Shown: positions 52,276 to 64,000, numbered from the stretch's first letter. The stretch is 64,000 nt of DNA from Amaurobius ferox (GCA_951213105.1 OX578134.1:139413793-139477792); one strand, 5' to 3'. The notes: generated by a model not told the origin, from the letters alone. Translations and numbers: made by a program.

Positions 52276-55200
52276 ACACCATCACGGGAGAACGGCTGAA
52301 CCGAATTTGATGTGGGTAGCCCAGAAATAGCTCCACTTAAAATTATATCCGTGTTTTGAGTTTCTACGACCAGTGGTTCTCGAGATATTAGTAAAAAACG
52401 AAATTTTCGTTTGTCTCATCATCACGGAAAAACGGCTGAACCGAATTTAATGAAATTTGGTGAATAGCCTTAAAATATCCCCCCATAACTTTTGTCCAAG
52501 TTTCGAGTTTGTAAGACCTGGGGTTGTCGAGATATTAATGAAAAACGGAACTTTTTCCTAGGAGTTCTACTCCCTAACTCCGTGGTTTATCCAAACGAAA
52601 AGCTTGAAAATCGTTTGAAAGAGAATTAAAATTTAATCTCTGAGTTTGATGGGAGATTTTTTGCGTTAATTAGTCACTTTCTGAAAACATGAATTGTTTG
52701 AAACATGATTTAAAGGGGAAATCTATCTCCATGGTTCATGGTTTATTTAAAACAAGCTTTTACGGAACAATGAGAAGTATAGAGAAATCAAAATCGTTAT
52801 TTAATTTCGCAGTTTATGTTATAAGACATGCCATATTTAACATGTTATAAGATTCTATCTTATATCATGTTACTCAGAAACGCAATTAAATTAAATCTGT
52901 CTGTTAATTTTAATAATTATTTTTTCGATTTGAATAATAAATAAATGGATATAAAAATATATTTTAGAAAAGAACGATTTGATTTCTCTTATAGCATTTT
53001 TGACTGGATAATATCAATTACGGTCTTCAGGTTTAAAAATTATTATTATTTATATTTTCGGGGATTATTGATTCAAGGATTATTGATATTTTCAAGTTAT
53101 TATGCAATTATTTTATTATGACAAAAATTGTTTAAACTCATATATTGTATGTTGTACGAATCTTCTACAAATACACGTGTATATCTTTTAATCTACGAGA
53201 ATATAAGTAGTACAGGTATATTGACATATGTTTTGATATATATTGGCATATATTGGAATCAATTACGACCTTCTGGTATAAAGAGTACGGATATTATTGA
53301 TGTTTTCAATTTATTACGTCATCTCTTTTATTTTGGCAAATATTTTTGAGACGCATATTGTAATACGGGTAATCTTCTACTAACACATTGGCATATTTTC
53401 TGATCTGCGACAATATAATTAGTACGGGGTTGCATATATTCATTCAATTCCTATTGTTTCATCTGTAAATTTGCTTACAAAAGGGGGCAGAATGTTTTAT
53501 TCTTCAGATCTGATCGTGAAGATAATTTTGCATGGTGAGAACATATATTCTTAAACTTCTCTTTAGGAGCAATAAATTTAATATTTTAACAGAATTTGCA
53601 CATGATTGCGAACTTTAAGTTTCTTTAAATTATACACTCCGTACGAATAACGGGTGTGCTGTTAGTGGTTAATAAATTTTAACATTTTAGGAGGATATAT
53701 CATGTTGCTCGGCATCGCAATTAAATTAAATGTGTTTGTTAATGTTTTTATTTTTTTTTTCGATTTAAATAATAAATAAATGGATAAATGGATATAAAAG
53801 TATATCTTATGAATGGATGGTTTGATTTTTCTTTTAATTATATTAATTGCTGACTGCGTACATCAATTTCATTTATTTTGGCAAATAGTTTTCAAGCTTA
53901 TATCGTATTTAGCTACTAAACTCATATATTGTGTTTAGCCAATAAATTCATATAGCCGATTGTTGAAACAGAAAAAGAGTAGAGCGGGTATATCTTCTAA
54001 TACAATTGTAGTGTTTTCATTTAGTATATTGAAACGGGATAAGAATGTTTCATTCAGATCTGCAAATTCAAAGCTACGAATTTGGAGGGATATCGCTAAT
54101 TTGACAACTTTTCTTAAACTTTGCCAAATTGACGGAAATGTCGCCAAATTGATATAAACGACACACAAACAGCTGCCATAAACCTTCGGGTTGGTCGTGT
54201 GGCTTGGGTCTTCTACATATCAATGAAATTTTGTTTTGTTTTGTTAGAAGAGAGTACTGAAATGATGTTTGGTTAGCATTTCTCTGTCAGACCAACCATC
54301 CTACTTAGTAATACATTTAGCGAATTTTTGAAATGTCAACAAATTGATAAAAATGTTTTCAAATCTATAAAAATATCTTGAAATTGATAAAATTGCGCTA
54401 CATAAATGATATTAATTGTTTTTTGTTAGGGGATAGTATTGTGATGATATTTCGTCAATTTGTCGCAAAGTGGAACTGTCAGTTCTACAGTCCCACTTGG
54501 CGATAAATTTGGCGATTTTTTAAAATGTCGCTAATTTGACGAAACTGTCGCCAAATGTTCCATAGAAATATAACTATTTAGACAATATTTTTTCTACCAA
54601 TTTATTTGAAGCAAATGATATCATGTCGCTTAGCAACGGATTTAAATCCAATGTGTTTATGCGGCAGACGATTTTTATTAAATCCTTTCCGATTTGAATA
54701 ATGAAGATATGTATATAAAATACATTTCATTGCCATTTCATTTTGGACGGGATAATATCAATTATACTCTTCAGGTTTAAACATTATTATTATTGATATT
54801 TTCCGGAATTATTGATTCAGGGATTATTGATATTTTTAAGTTATTACGCCATTGTTTTATTGCGGCAAAAATTGCTGACACACGCATATTGTACGTTGTA
54901 CGAGTAATCTTCTAGGAATGCACGGGTATATCTTCTAACCTACGAGAATATAAGTAGTACAGATATATTGGCATATATTTTGACATATATTGGCATATAT
55001 ATTGGAATCAAGTACAGTCTTCTGGTATGAAGATTAAGGGGATTAATTATATATTCAATTTATTACGTCGTCTGTTGTATTTTACCAAAAAACATTTGTG
55101 ACTCATATTGCAAAACGTGTAATCTTCTACTAATAATCGGACATTATAAGTAGTACGTGTATATCTTCCCATATAATTTTAGCACTTTAATTTTGACATA

Positions 55201-55621
55201 TATTGGAATAAATGACTGTCTTCAGATTTAAAGATTACGGGTTTATTGGTATTTTCATTTTATACATGTAATCTACTAATACAGGTTATATTTTCTAATA
55301 TTCGCGTATATAATTAGTACGGGTCCCATACAATTTTAACGCTTTTATTTTGCATATATTGATTCAATTCCATATTTTTTTTTATATTTGCTTACATAAG
55401 GGGTCCAAGATGTTTTATTCTTCAGATATGTCCATGAAGATAATTTTATATAACGAGAACAGAGATTCTTAAACTTCTTTTTAGGAGCATTATATTAAAT
55501 ATTTTAACAGAATATTTTGATTAAACATGTCATTTAGTATACTATAAGAATTTGGGCATGATTATGAATTTCAAGTTTCTTTATATTATATACTCCGTAC
55601 GAAGAACGGGTATGCTGCTAG
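52220..55621 (+). mobile_element. Helitron-like unit A'
   Basis: Starts TCTATATAAATAAAATTGAA immediately after the CTAG of unit B and ends CTGCTAG at 55621, followed by T. It is nearly identical to unit A along its whole length, including the internal diverged end at about 53642-53669 and the YESSTNTRVYL-type incidental frame at 53128. The start has a short deletion relative to A (the GAAATTTTG segment after TTTGATG is missing at about 52310). No transposase frame. Confidence 0.75.
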
Positions 55622-58518
55622 TGTAGAATAAGATCAAACACTGCAATATTGAGAAAGCCAAGTACTCGCAAAATTTGCTTTCGGCGAATTTTGTCCCGAG
55701 AACGTCTCAAAGTAAGGTAAAATATTATATTGCATATAACGTTCATGTATCTGGTCGAATCAGTAGCAGACAGATCTAATTTTGTCCTTGTAGGTATCGG
55801 CGTCCATGCCAAGCAAATCAGTGTCATGCTATAAAGAACACACGCACGATGTTATCTGCAATAGGTGCGCGATCCATGTCACTATTAATTTATACATTTA
55901 ATACAAACCTATTGAAAGCTTAGCGCAAGCGATATATTATGTATTCAAGTAATAGTTGCATTACTTTCGTTAAAAACTGTTCAGATTGTTCATGACAGTC
56001 CTTTTAACTTATACATTAAATGTTGAGTGAAATAGCTTATATAAACACATTAAAACAATTATTTTTAGAATAAAAATATATAATACAATTATGTTTTTTC
56101 TTTAAAATTGTTCATTGTGGAATAAAATCACCTTGTAGTAATTATAAAAAATTAATTCTACCGTGCTAAACAGCATTTTTAGAGTAGATTTTCTGATTCT
56201 GTCTAATCGAAATATTTATTATTCAGCAGAAAGCACTTTAGAAAATTAATTAGTTTCTATCTTCGTAATTGTGGAAATAAATTTAATTGTATTAAACTGC
56301 AGCGAGTGAAGAAGGAATTGTAAAAATATATTTATACAAACTTATTTCTTCATTTGTTGCAAAAACGAAAAGACATGTAAAAATTTAAATCTAAAAAAAA
56401 AAAACTTTGATTGATCTTTCTTTGCATTGCATATTTTAGGTAAAATCAATAAATCATAAATATTTGATCAATTACAATATAATATTCAGTGTTAATGAAA
56501 CAAGAATGTTGAAATTATTTTTAAGAATAATTCTTTATGCCGAAAATCCAGGGATTTTAAGAGTCAGAAGGTGTATTATAACAAATCAGTCTGTTTATAA
56601 TTTTATATGAGGTATTATTTTAATAGAGGGTCAATAGTGGTTAACCATTTTCATGTGTCATGAGATATTGGGTCATAAAATTAAATAAAAATAGAAAATT
56701 CAGGATATGAAACATTAAAAAACAAATAGACCGTGCTTAGTTGAATGAAGTTAAGTTTTCTGGATATCGTTTAAGAAGGTAATACAATTTCATTTAAAGC
56801 AAGATACAACAAAAATTAACCTCTAAAATGTTTTACTTCATTTTTCTCCTCTCACTGGTCGACAACCGCTTTGCTAGTTTCAACCATATTTTTTGTTCTA
56901 ACGGCAATTGCGGATCTTACTTTGGTGAACGTTGATTGCGCGTATTGCTTCAGCTGACTAAAAAGGATGTTTTCTCCTTCGAAATATTTTGACACCTTTA
57001 GACGCCATTAACACTAGAATTACGAAGGCGGATTGTATTTGATCCGAAACGAATTATTTTGCTCATGTCATGTTTGTTTTTTAAAATAGAACTTTCTTAA
57101 CTAACTACAGAGGTTTGTTAAAGTGAATTTAGTTTAAATCAAACAATTGATTTACTCTTTACTAGACATTTTATCTATAACTACAGTGGCTGGCCATATT
57201 AGATAGAGTCAGATTTAGTCAGTTTTATTTTACTTTATTCGCCTTTCATCTCCGCATTATTAAGCCCCAAAACGATAATGACAAGGAAATAATTGCATCT
57301 GATTTTCATGAGTATTCGATAACAAGAAGATAATGGAGGGATGGGTTCCAAACCCAGGTTCATAAAACCAGGAGAAAACATAAAAACAACGAGTTGCATT
57401 TTTTCCCCAAGATACATACTTTTACAATATATGCTAAATAGGCCAGATAAATTTTACTTACAATTTTGTATGCCTGTAGAATGTAGATAACATGTTGAGG
57501 TATATGTTTAGTGAACATCCATAATTTGGAAAAAGATGATTCCAAATCATTGGTTTAAAACGCTGTCTTTCGTTTAGGGAGGTTATACGAAAATACAGCG
57601 CGAAACATAACAGACAACTGACAGCATTTTTTTTCCATCTCAAAATCTTGCTTAAAGTCTTAAATAAAATGGATTGAGCTATGTCAGAACAATTAACACA
57701 GCAAAAACGGAATTTCTAAAATCCTCGAAAAATGCTGAAACAACTATATTCAACGTTTTGTATGAAAAATAACACCAATGTAAACCCAACACACATCTTA
57801 CGAATATAAAAAATGAACAAAATATATTTCTTAGCACGTTGCATTCTTCACTATAAATAACTCGCAATGAAAAGAAAACTCATAATATTATAAATTTTTA
57901 TAAGTCGCCGAAATTTGGAGTTGGTGTCGTGGACTAAATGGTTAGAAAACATTCTATTAAGTATGCATTATGGCCATAACCAATGCATATTTTTCGATAT
58001 TTTGGATATGACTGTTATAAATGCCTGGGTAGTTTTTTAAGGAATCAACGGGCATCAAACTCAGCATAAGAGACAATAGTCTTGAATTAGGGAAATACAC
58101 AAACAATAGATTTTAATAGATAGACAATGAAATTAAATAAAATAGCGATTACTATATATTTTTAAATAAAAGGAGCTAAGAGAGAAACGTATTTAAAAAG
58201 AGCCGAAAGTTTTCCCCTCCACGAATCACCACAGATGATTCAAACAAACGCAAACGTTGAAAAATAAAACAGTGCTAAGGCATTAAAAACAACAATGTGT
58301 GGGGAAAATGTTTAAAATGTGCACGTATATTGTTGTCAGGAAAAAAAAACACTATTGTGTTTTATGTAGAGTGCTGGGAAGGACAAATAAATTCACTGTA
58401 AGTAATAGCATGGAACTATATATTAATAAATTCTGACATTACTGTGATGTCATATTAATTAATGTATTTTTCTAAATTATGCATAACGTTACTTTTGAAT
58501 TTAAATTGATAATTATTA
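55622..58518. other. AT-rich DNA, nothing recognised
   Basis: Almost 2.9 kb without a gene, RNA or structured repeat that I can defend. Frames at 57235-57867 on the minus strand are short and show no domain. Confidence 0.55.
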
Positions 58519-59092
58519 TACAAGGTAATTAAAAAGAGATGGACCAAACTTTACGAGATGGTAGTACACACCAAATCAAGCATTTTTGTCATAATTTACC
58601 GAGTCGGAAATGAAACGTAAAAGCGTTACGGGGCACTTCTCTTTGGGACGCTCCCATAACTTGGTCCCCACGATTGCCCGGTCTGTCGTATCTTGATTTC
58701 TTTTTGTGGGTCTTGTATATGACAGTCCGCATGAATCTGAAGTTTAACTCATCTCCAGAATGTTATGCGCTGCTGCTGAAGTGCGCGACATTCCTGGTAT
58801 GTTCGAAAAAGTTCGAGAATATCTCCATTGCCGCTGTGAGACGTGCATTAAGGTTGGCGGTAGCCCTTTTGAGCCATTACTGTAATCATTATACATTGCA
58901 TATTAAATGCCATTTTATAACTTCTAATTTATTTTTGTGTTTTCGCCTCGCTTCATCGGTTTCAACATTCAGCGTTCACTGGCGATTTTACGTTTCATTT
59001 TCGACCCGGTAAACTATGACGAAAAATGCTTGGTTTGTTGTGTACTACCACCTCGTAAAGTGTAGCCCATCTTTTTTTTAATCACCCTGTAT
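58519..59092 (+). mobile_element. Mariner/Tc-type transposon remnant
   Basis: Left end TATACAAGGTAATTAAAAAG with AGATGG, CTTTACGAGATGGTAGTACA; the right end is the inverse, TGTACTACCACCTCGTAAAG ... TTTAATCACCCTGTATA. A second inverted pair just inside is built on GAAACGTAAA / TTTACGTTTC. The ends lie in TATA, suiting TA duplication. The 570-bp element retains only the transposase C-terminus, so it is internally deleted. Confidence 0.8.
58665..58870 (+). pseudogene. Transposase C-terminal fragment (mariner-type)
   Basis: The plus strand gives PRLPGLSYLDFFLWVLYMTV, a decayed form of the PPRSPDLTPLDFFLWG motif that precedes the last catalytic residue region in many mariner-type transposases. 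It is followed in shifted frames by VRDIPGMFEKVRE and IAAVRRALRLA, matching the usual I........RL..C...G tail. The catalytic Asp residues and DNA-binding domain are absent. Confidence 0.7.
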
Positions 59093-59389
59093 ACATGAAT
59101 TGGAAGAAGCTTGCATATATGACATATTTTGTTTTAAACTAACTACGAAAGTTATAATACTGAAATTTAAAATCCTAATACTTTTCGTTGTAATTAAGTC
59201 ACTGCACTTCCTATTGTGTAATAGTTTAGAAAATAAACTCTATTAACCATAAAATTGTATGGAAACCATATCAAATCATCAACACATTAAAAAATAAAGA
59301 CAACAAAAAATTGTCTATTAAATGTCTTTAATTAAAATCACCATCTACGACCTACGAAAATTCACAACCGTGGTACTTTCCGTCATTAT

Positions 59390-59516
59390 TATGCCCTTTA
59401 TCAGTGGCAAAATGAAAGTAGGTGGCGAACAGAAGCTTAAATACATTGGATATAACCACAAGACACAATTTGCAATAATCATTTTACATATTAAATATGA
59501 TATATTGAAAAACATT
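59390..59516 (+). repeat. Segment S flanking family X copy 3
   Basis: GGCGAACAGAAGCTTAAATA followed by CATTGGATATAACCACAAGA and ATCATTTTACATATTAAATA. It recurs inverted at 61309-61411, in both cases directly against the starting palindrome of a family X copy. Confidence 0.75.
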
Positions 59517-59659
59517 ATTACTTTCCTTAAATACATAATGTATAAGGAAAGTATTGCGACGGGGACGAAAATTCGAATTAGAGTTTTCGACGGGAGAGCA
59601 CGTTTCAAGCATGCCGGATCACGAATCAAACATTTTTGGAGTGATGTCTGTGTGTGTGT

Positions 59660-59702
<43 letters not shown>

Positions 59703-60480
59703 AGTGAGTCTGTGGAGACGATAACTGACGAACGAACGGACCGATTCGAACCAAATTTGGTGCAAAAATCACAATCCGTAGACACTGGAAGCCTATTGTT
59801 TTTATACGCAATCAAATGTTCAGAACCCCCTTAAATTTTCGAATGAAATTTTAAAAAAATCGTCAAAAAATCAAAACCGATAATAAAGTTACGCAAATAG
59901 ACATTTCTTATATAATTTTTCATTAGAAAACGATTGGCATAAATTCTAGAACGCTAACATAAACCGTTCTCGAGATATTGCACATTTTTCAAAAAAATTA
60001 TGAGAAAGTCATATAAAATAAAAAAATATATATTTTCCATTGAGAAACATGTTCACTTTTCATATGCAATACCATGCGATAAATTGGATGACATCATTCT
60101 CGTGGATATAGCTCGTTCCATTCATGAAAAAAGATTCTCTGAGTAATATTTTTGTATTTGAACGCCAATAGTCATTTATATCCTGTAAGAATAACTTATT
60201 TCTCCGTTCATAATGCTTGGCGAAAATTTTAGCGACGAATTTGACGGAATGTCGCTAATTTGGCGATATTTTTAACTGTTGCCAAATTAACAAAAATCTC
60301 GCCAAATTGATAAGAATGGCGTTAAATCAATGAAAATGACGTCTAATTGAAGAAAATTCAATATCATGGAAAGAATATAAGTATCTACTATAAGAATAAC
60401 GTTTTTTTAGTTGTAAAAGTAGTAAATTCATTGTATTATATAAGCAAAGTCATGTGTTGCCCACATCAGATTTTTTAACT
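59517..60480 (+). mobile_element. Family X, copy 3
   Basis: Starts TACTTTCCTTAAATACATAA and its inverse. It continues GCGACGGGGACGAAAATTCG, GGAGAGCACGTTTCAAGCAT, the (TG)n tract, GACCGATTCGAACCAAATTT, CCGTTCTCGAGATATTG and a single TCGCCA/TGGCGA module (60220-60360), and ends TTGCCCACATCAGATTTTTT. Frames of 156-170 codons across it on both strands are incidental and span the microsatellite. Confidence 0.85.
59647..59700. repeat. (TG)n microsatellite inside family X copy 3
   Basis: About 54 bases of TG with one TATG interruption. Confidence 0.95.
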
Positions 60481-60539
60481 ATAGAATACAAAAATAAAAA
60501 AGTAAAAGTTCAAACATTGCAGGGTGTTCAATAGACATG

Positions 60540-61080
60540 TCGTCAAAACAAAATAAAGAAGTTGCTAAATATCCAGAAAATCATACAACGGATTAACACA
60601 CAGTGAGTTGAGAACGAGACGCAAAGCACAACTGAGGGTCTGAAAGGGATCAAAATTTCAAATAGAATCACGGTAAGGATAAAACGAAAATGAATTAATA
60701 AAGTAAAATATTACGGAGTTTTTTGCAGCTAATTAAAAGAAAAGTCTTAGTGAACATAGGATGGAAATTACCGTTGATAATAATATGGGCAAGATCCTTG
60801 GACAATATTCGATTTTTTTACATCGCAAGCATGCTCAGCTAAATGAATGTCTTCAGTATGTTTTGAACGACCAATGTAGAACATAAAATTATTATAAAAA
60901 TATAAAAGGAGGGCAACATCCATCTCGGCCTGGCACATAACGTTATTTTTATCCTTAAATTTATCAGAACGAATACGATTAAATAACATGGTAACGGTTG
61001 AATGGGACAGACTTAAATTCATGGCAAAACTGAATCAGAGGACGAACATCGCCGGCTAGAAAAGAAGACTAGATTTAAAC
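60540..61080 (-). pseudogene. Penelope-like GIY-YIG endonuclease fragment
   Basis: The minus-strand frame 61022-60768 reads LFNRIRSDKFKDKNNVMCQA ... NNFMFYIGRSKHTEDIHLAE followed by HACDVKKSNI. FYIGRSK..ED.HLAEHA matches the core of the GIY-YIG domain of Penelope-like retroelements (YIGRT......RL.EH). The first Cys-rich strand is altered, and no reverse-transcriptase text is upstream. It differs clearly from the 42-43 kb copies (YVGQTK), so it belongs to another subfamily. Confidence 0.65.
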
Positions 61081-61308
61081 GACAAAATGTCAGAAAAATA
61101 TCCTAATACTAACCTTGCAACTTTTTCCATTTGTAATTTTTATCCCGTTCAGATCCCCATTCATGCTTGGCGTATCGTTCTCGATTCACTATGTGTTAAA
61201 CCATTTTATTATTTTCTGATATTTAGTAGCTGCTTTATTTTGCTTCTAACGACATGTCTATTGGTTACCCTGTACTGTATGAACTTTCTTTTTGTATTTT
61301 ATATTTAA

Positions 61309-61411
61309 ATGATGCTTTTAAATGTGTCGTATTTAATGTGTAAAATGATTAATAAGCAAATTTTTATCTCGCTGTTGTGGTCCATGTATTTAAGCTTATG
61401 TTCGCCCCCCA
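61309..61411 (-). repeat. Segment S, inverted, flanking family X copy 4
   Basis: Minus strand GGCGAACATAAGCTTAAATA and ATCATTTTACACATTAAATA; see 59390-59516. Confidence 0.75.
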
Positions 61412-61544
61412 TTACTTTCCTTATATACTCGTACATAATGTATAAGAAAAGTATTGTGACGGGGTCGAAAATTCGAATTCGAGTTTTCGACGGGAGAGCA
61501 CGTTTCAAGCATCCCTGATCACGAATTAAACATTTTTGTAGTGA

Positions 61545-61594
<50 letters not shown>

Positions 61595-62660
61595 TATGTG
61601 TGTGTGTGTGTGTGTCAGTGGGTCTGTGGAGACGATAACTGACGAACGAATGGACCGATTCGAACCAAATTTTGTACAAAAATCACAATCTATAAACACT
61701 GGAAGCCTATTGTTTTTATACGCAATCGAATGTACAGAACCCCCCTAAATTTTCGAATGAAATTTTGAAAAAATTGTCAAAAAATCAAAATCAATATTAA
61801 AGTTACGCAAATAGACATTTCTTATGTAATTTTTCATTAGAAAACGATTGACATAAATTTTAGACCGCTAACATGAACCGTTCTCGAGATATTGCACATT
61901 TTTCAAAAAAATTATCAAAAAGTCATATAAAATAGAAAAAAAAAATTTCCTATTGAGAAACATGTTCACTTTTCATATATAATATCATGCGATAAATTGG
62001 GTGACATTATTCTCGTGGATCTAGCTCGTTCCATTCATGAAAAAAGATACTTTGAGTAATACTTTTGCATTTGAACGCCAATTTATCTGCTGTAAGAACA
62101 ACTCATTTCTTCGTCCATAACGCTTGGCGAAATTTTGGCGACGAAATTGGCGGAATGTCGCCAACTTGGCGACTTTTTGAAATGTTGCTAAATTAACGAA
62201 AATCTCGCCGAATAGATAAAAATGACGCTAAATCAATGAAAATGACGACTAATTGTGGAAAATTCAATATCTAATAAGTTATATAATATATAAATATATA
62301 AAAATAGTTATATATTATATGTCGAAAATTCAATATCTAATAAGTTATATATATATATATATATATATATACATAACTCATTTCTTCGTCCATAACGCTT
62401 GGCGAGATTTTGGCGACGAAATTGGCGGAATGTCGCCAACTTGGCGACTTTTTGAAATGTTGCCAAATTAACGAAAATCTCGCCAAATGGATAAAAATGA
62501 CGCTAAATCAATGAAAATAACGATTAATTGTCGAAAATTCAATATCTTGAAAAGGATATTAGTATCTACTAGAAGAAAAACCTATTTATTTTACTCTAAA
62601 AGTAGTAAATTCATTTCATTATATAAGGAAAGTCATGTGTTGCCCAAATCAGATTTTTTT
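61412..62660 (+). mobile_element. Family X, copy 4 (long form)
   Basis: Starts ATTACTTTCCTTATATACTC, contains GTGACGGGGTCGAAAATTCG, the (TG)n tract (61546-61615), GACCGATTCGAACC and CCGTTCTCGAGATATTG. The TCGCCA module is doubled (62120-62270 and 62395-62545) around an AT-rich spacer with CAATATCTAATAAGTTATAT twice. It ends TTGCCCAAATCAGATTTTTT. Same doubled organisation as copy 1, so the two form a subfamily. Non-coding. Confidence 0.85.
61546..61615. repeat. (TG)n microsatellite inside family X copy 4
   Basis: About 70 bases of TG interrupted by GAAAGTATG. Confidence 0.95.
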
Positions 62661-64000
62661 CACTTTGCCATTGATGAAGGACATACTCATGTCCGAAAGC
62701 GCCATGATTGTGAATTTTTGTGATTTTAATTAAAGAATTTTAATAACCAATTTTTGGTTATCATTATTTTTTAGAGTCTATCAATCATAAAAACTCTTAT
62801 ATTGTGAAAATATGATCATTGAGTTCAACGGATCAGCTATGACTCGCCGTGATAGTTCTGAGCATGGTGACAGCTTAGTAATGCTAATGTTAACTACAGT
62901 TAGTATTGCTCCAACACAACGTAAAGGGAAGGACGTTTAATATACTGCATATCAAATGCTGTGCATGCAATATTTTTATCACATTGCAACGAAATTCATA
63001 AAAATATTGCATGCAAAGAATGTGATTCCAAACATTCTTTAGAGTTTAGATTTAAATAACACTTTCCTACTTGAAGCCTATTTTATATATTATTTATATA
63101 TATACTTACTGTCACTTGTTATAGTCTATTTCAAATAAATTTATAAACACATATACACAGCTAGAAAAATAACTTTAAAAATAACAAGAAAAATATGTAG
63201 TGATATACAATATTTTTCCCATATTCATAGTAAAAAGGCAATATATACACATATACGCACAATATATATGATGATTATGTAAAATAATAAAACTAGTGGG
63301 GGTCCATAGCATGTGGTCACTTCTTTAACAATCACATTTTCTAATCAGTACAATATCTAATGTAATAAATTAAAATCTTTAGAACGAAAAAATAGAATAA
63401 TATTTTAAATATAGTAATTCTTATACAAATGAAGCACAGTAAAACTTGAAATTACTGTACATATAAAATAATCCATACTATAGCTTTAACATTCGAGGTT
63501 TTGGCTAATAATAAAGTTAAATTTACTTCCTGTCTAGACGTTCTCTCTGCCATTCTCAGAATGGCAGACGATAAAAAATATCTGGTCATTTTTTGTCTAC
63601 ATTTACTTACATATTTATTATTATTGAATATATATTATCATCAGAAAAAATGAATAGTACATATATAATTTCTGTCATGACTGCCAAGTTAACAATTACT
63701 TTCAAAGCGTAAATCGAATGGAAATTATGGTAATATTAAGTATCTAATAAATTTAAGAGGCTAAAATGCTTGTTTTAATTCAGGTTATAACAATGTCATG
63801 TATTATCATTTGCATACATTTGAAATGTTTTTCAAGACGTATTTCTGGCATCCTGTCCTTTCTATGATTTGTAAAACACATGCGAGACGTTTTATTTTCA
63901 GGCCACATTGTTTCGATAAAAAGAAAATGGCAATTTCGGCGAACATATCGAAAACAAATAAAATCCTCGAACATTTGCGGCAAAGGAAAACCCTGGAGCC
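62661..64000. other. AT-rich DNA, nothing recognised
   Basis: No supported gene. A CGTTCTCTCTGCCATTCTCA followed by GAATGGCAG pair at about 63540-63568 forms a short hairpin (CTGCCATTC/GAATGGCAG). The last 100 bases are slightly GC-richer, and a coding exon could begin beyond the window. Confidence 0.5.

Noticed and set aside
59322..59834. Overlapping open frames of 170 (plus) and 156 (minus) codons
   Set aside because: Both cross family X copy 3 and translate its (TG)n tract as alternating Cys-Val or Thr-His. Frames of the same kind occur in the other copies, broken at different places. Not a gene.

Overview
This 64 kb window is AT-rich eukaryotic nuclear DNA with no intact protein-coding gene. 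The longest open frames are 100-170 codons, and each runs through a simple repeat, a transposon remnant or low-complexity AT DNA. The repeats present (tRNA-derived SINEs, a LINE 3' end, Penelope-like GIY-YIG fragments, Tigger/pogo and mariner-type remnants, fold-back MITEs with GGTGTCCC termini, and rolling-circle-like elements with a TCTG microsatellite at the 5' end) are typical of an arthropod genome. A spider or other chelicerate is my best guess, but it is inference only. The window is probably intergenic or part of a very long intron.

Layout. 1-350 is a long AT dinucleotide tract. 350-5640 is mostly featureless, with a GC-richer patch (about 640-975) and a 671-bp solo-LTR-like unit (4023-4693). 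5645-6866 is the first of four copies of an unclassified 0.9-1.25 kb repeat, called family X here. 7227-9702 holds a degenerate DNA element, a SINE-like head and a fold-back MITE. 12048-12747 is a TTAA-bounded MITE with a second copy at 38342-39101. 13692-15097 is an internally deleted Tigger/pogo element whose DDE transposase is broken. 15774-16890 is another fold-back MITE beside a long AT tract, with a second copy at 36795-37800. 19085-20150 repeats the 7.3 kb element and carries a SINE. 25830-26888 is family X with an inverted partial copy. 33272-34135 is a 253-bp tandem duplication split by a 5'-truncated LINE.

The right half is more structured. 41270-44200 contains Penelope-like fragments on both strands, including a 3' end (truncated endonuclease plus tail) repeated three times with a 320-bp period. 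44701-45215 is a SINE whose 5' end lies in a perfect 125-bp tandem duplication. 46327-55621 is a 9.3 kb head-to-tail array of rolling-circle (Helitron-like) units with TC and CTAG ends and a 3' hairpin, including an exact end-to-start junction at 52219/52220. 58519-59092 is a mariner-type remnant. 59390-62660 contains two family X copies flanked by the same segment in opposite orientations, with another Penelope endonuclease fragment between them.

There is no operon-like or pathway relationship. The interest lies in mobile-element architecture: the tandem rolling-circle array, the tandem Penelope 3' ends, the palindrome-centred inversions, and an approximately 20-bp periodic TCGCCAAATT-type array shared by two otherwise different repeat families.
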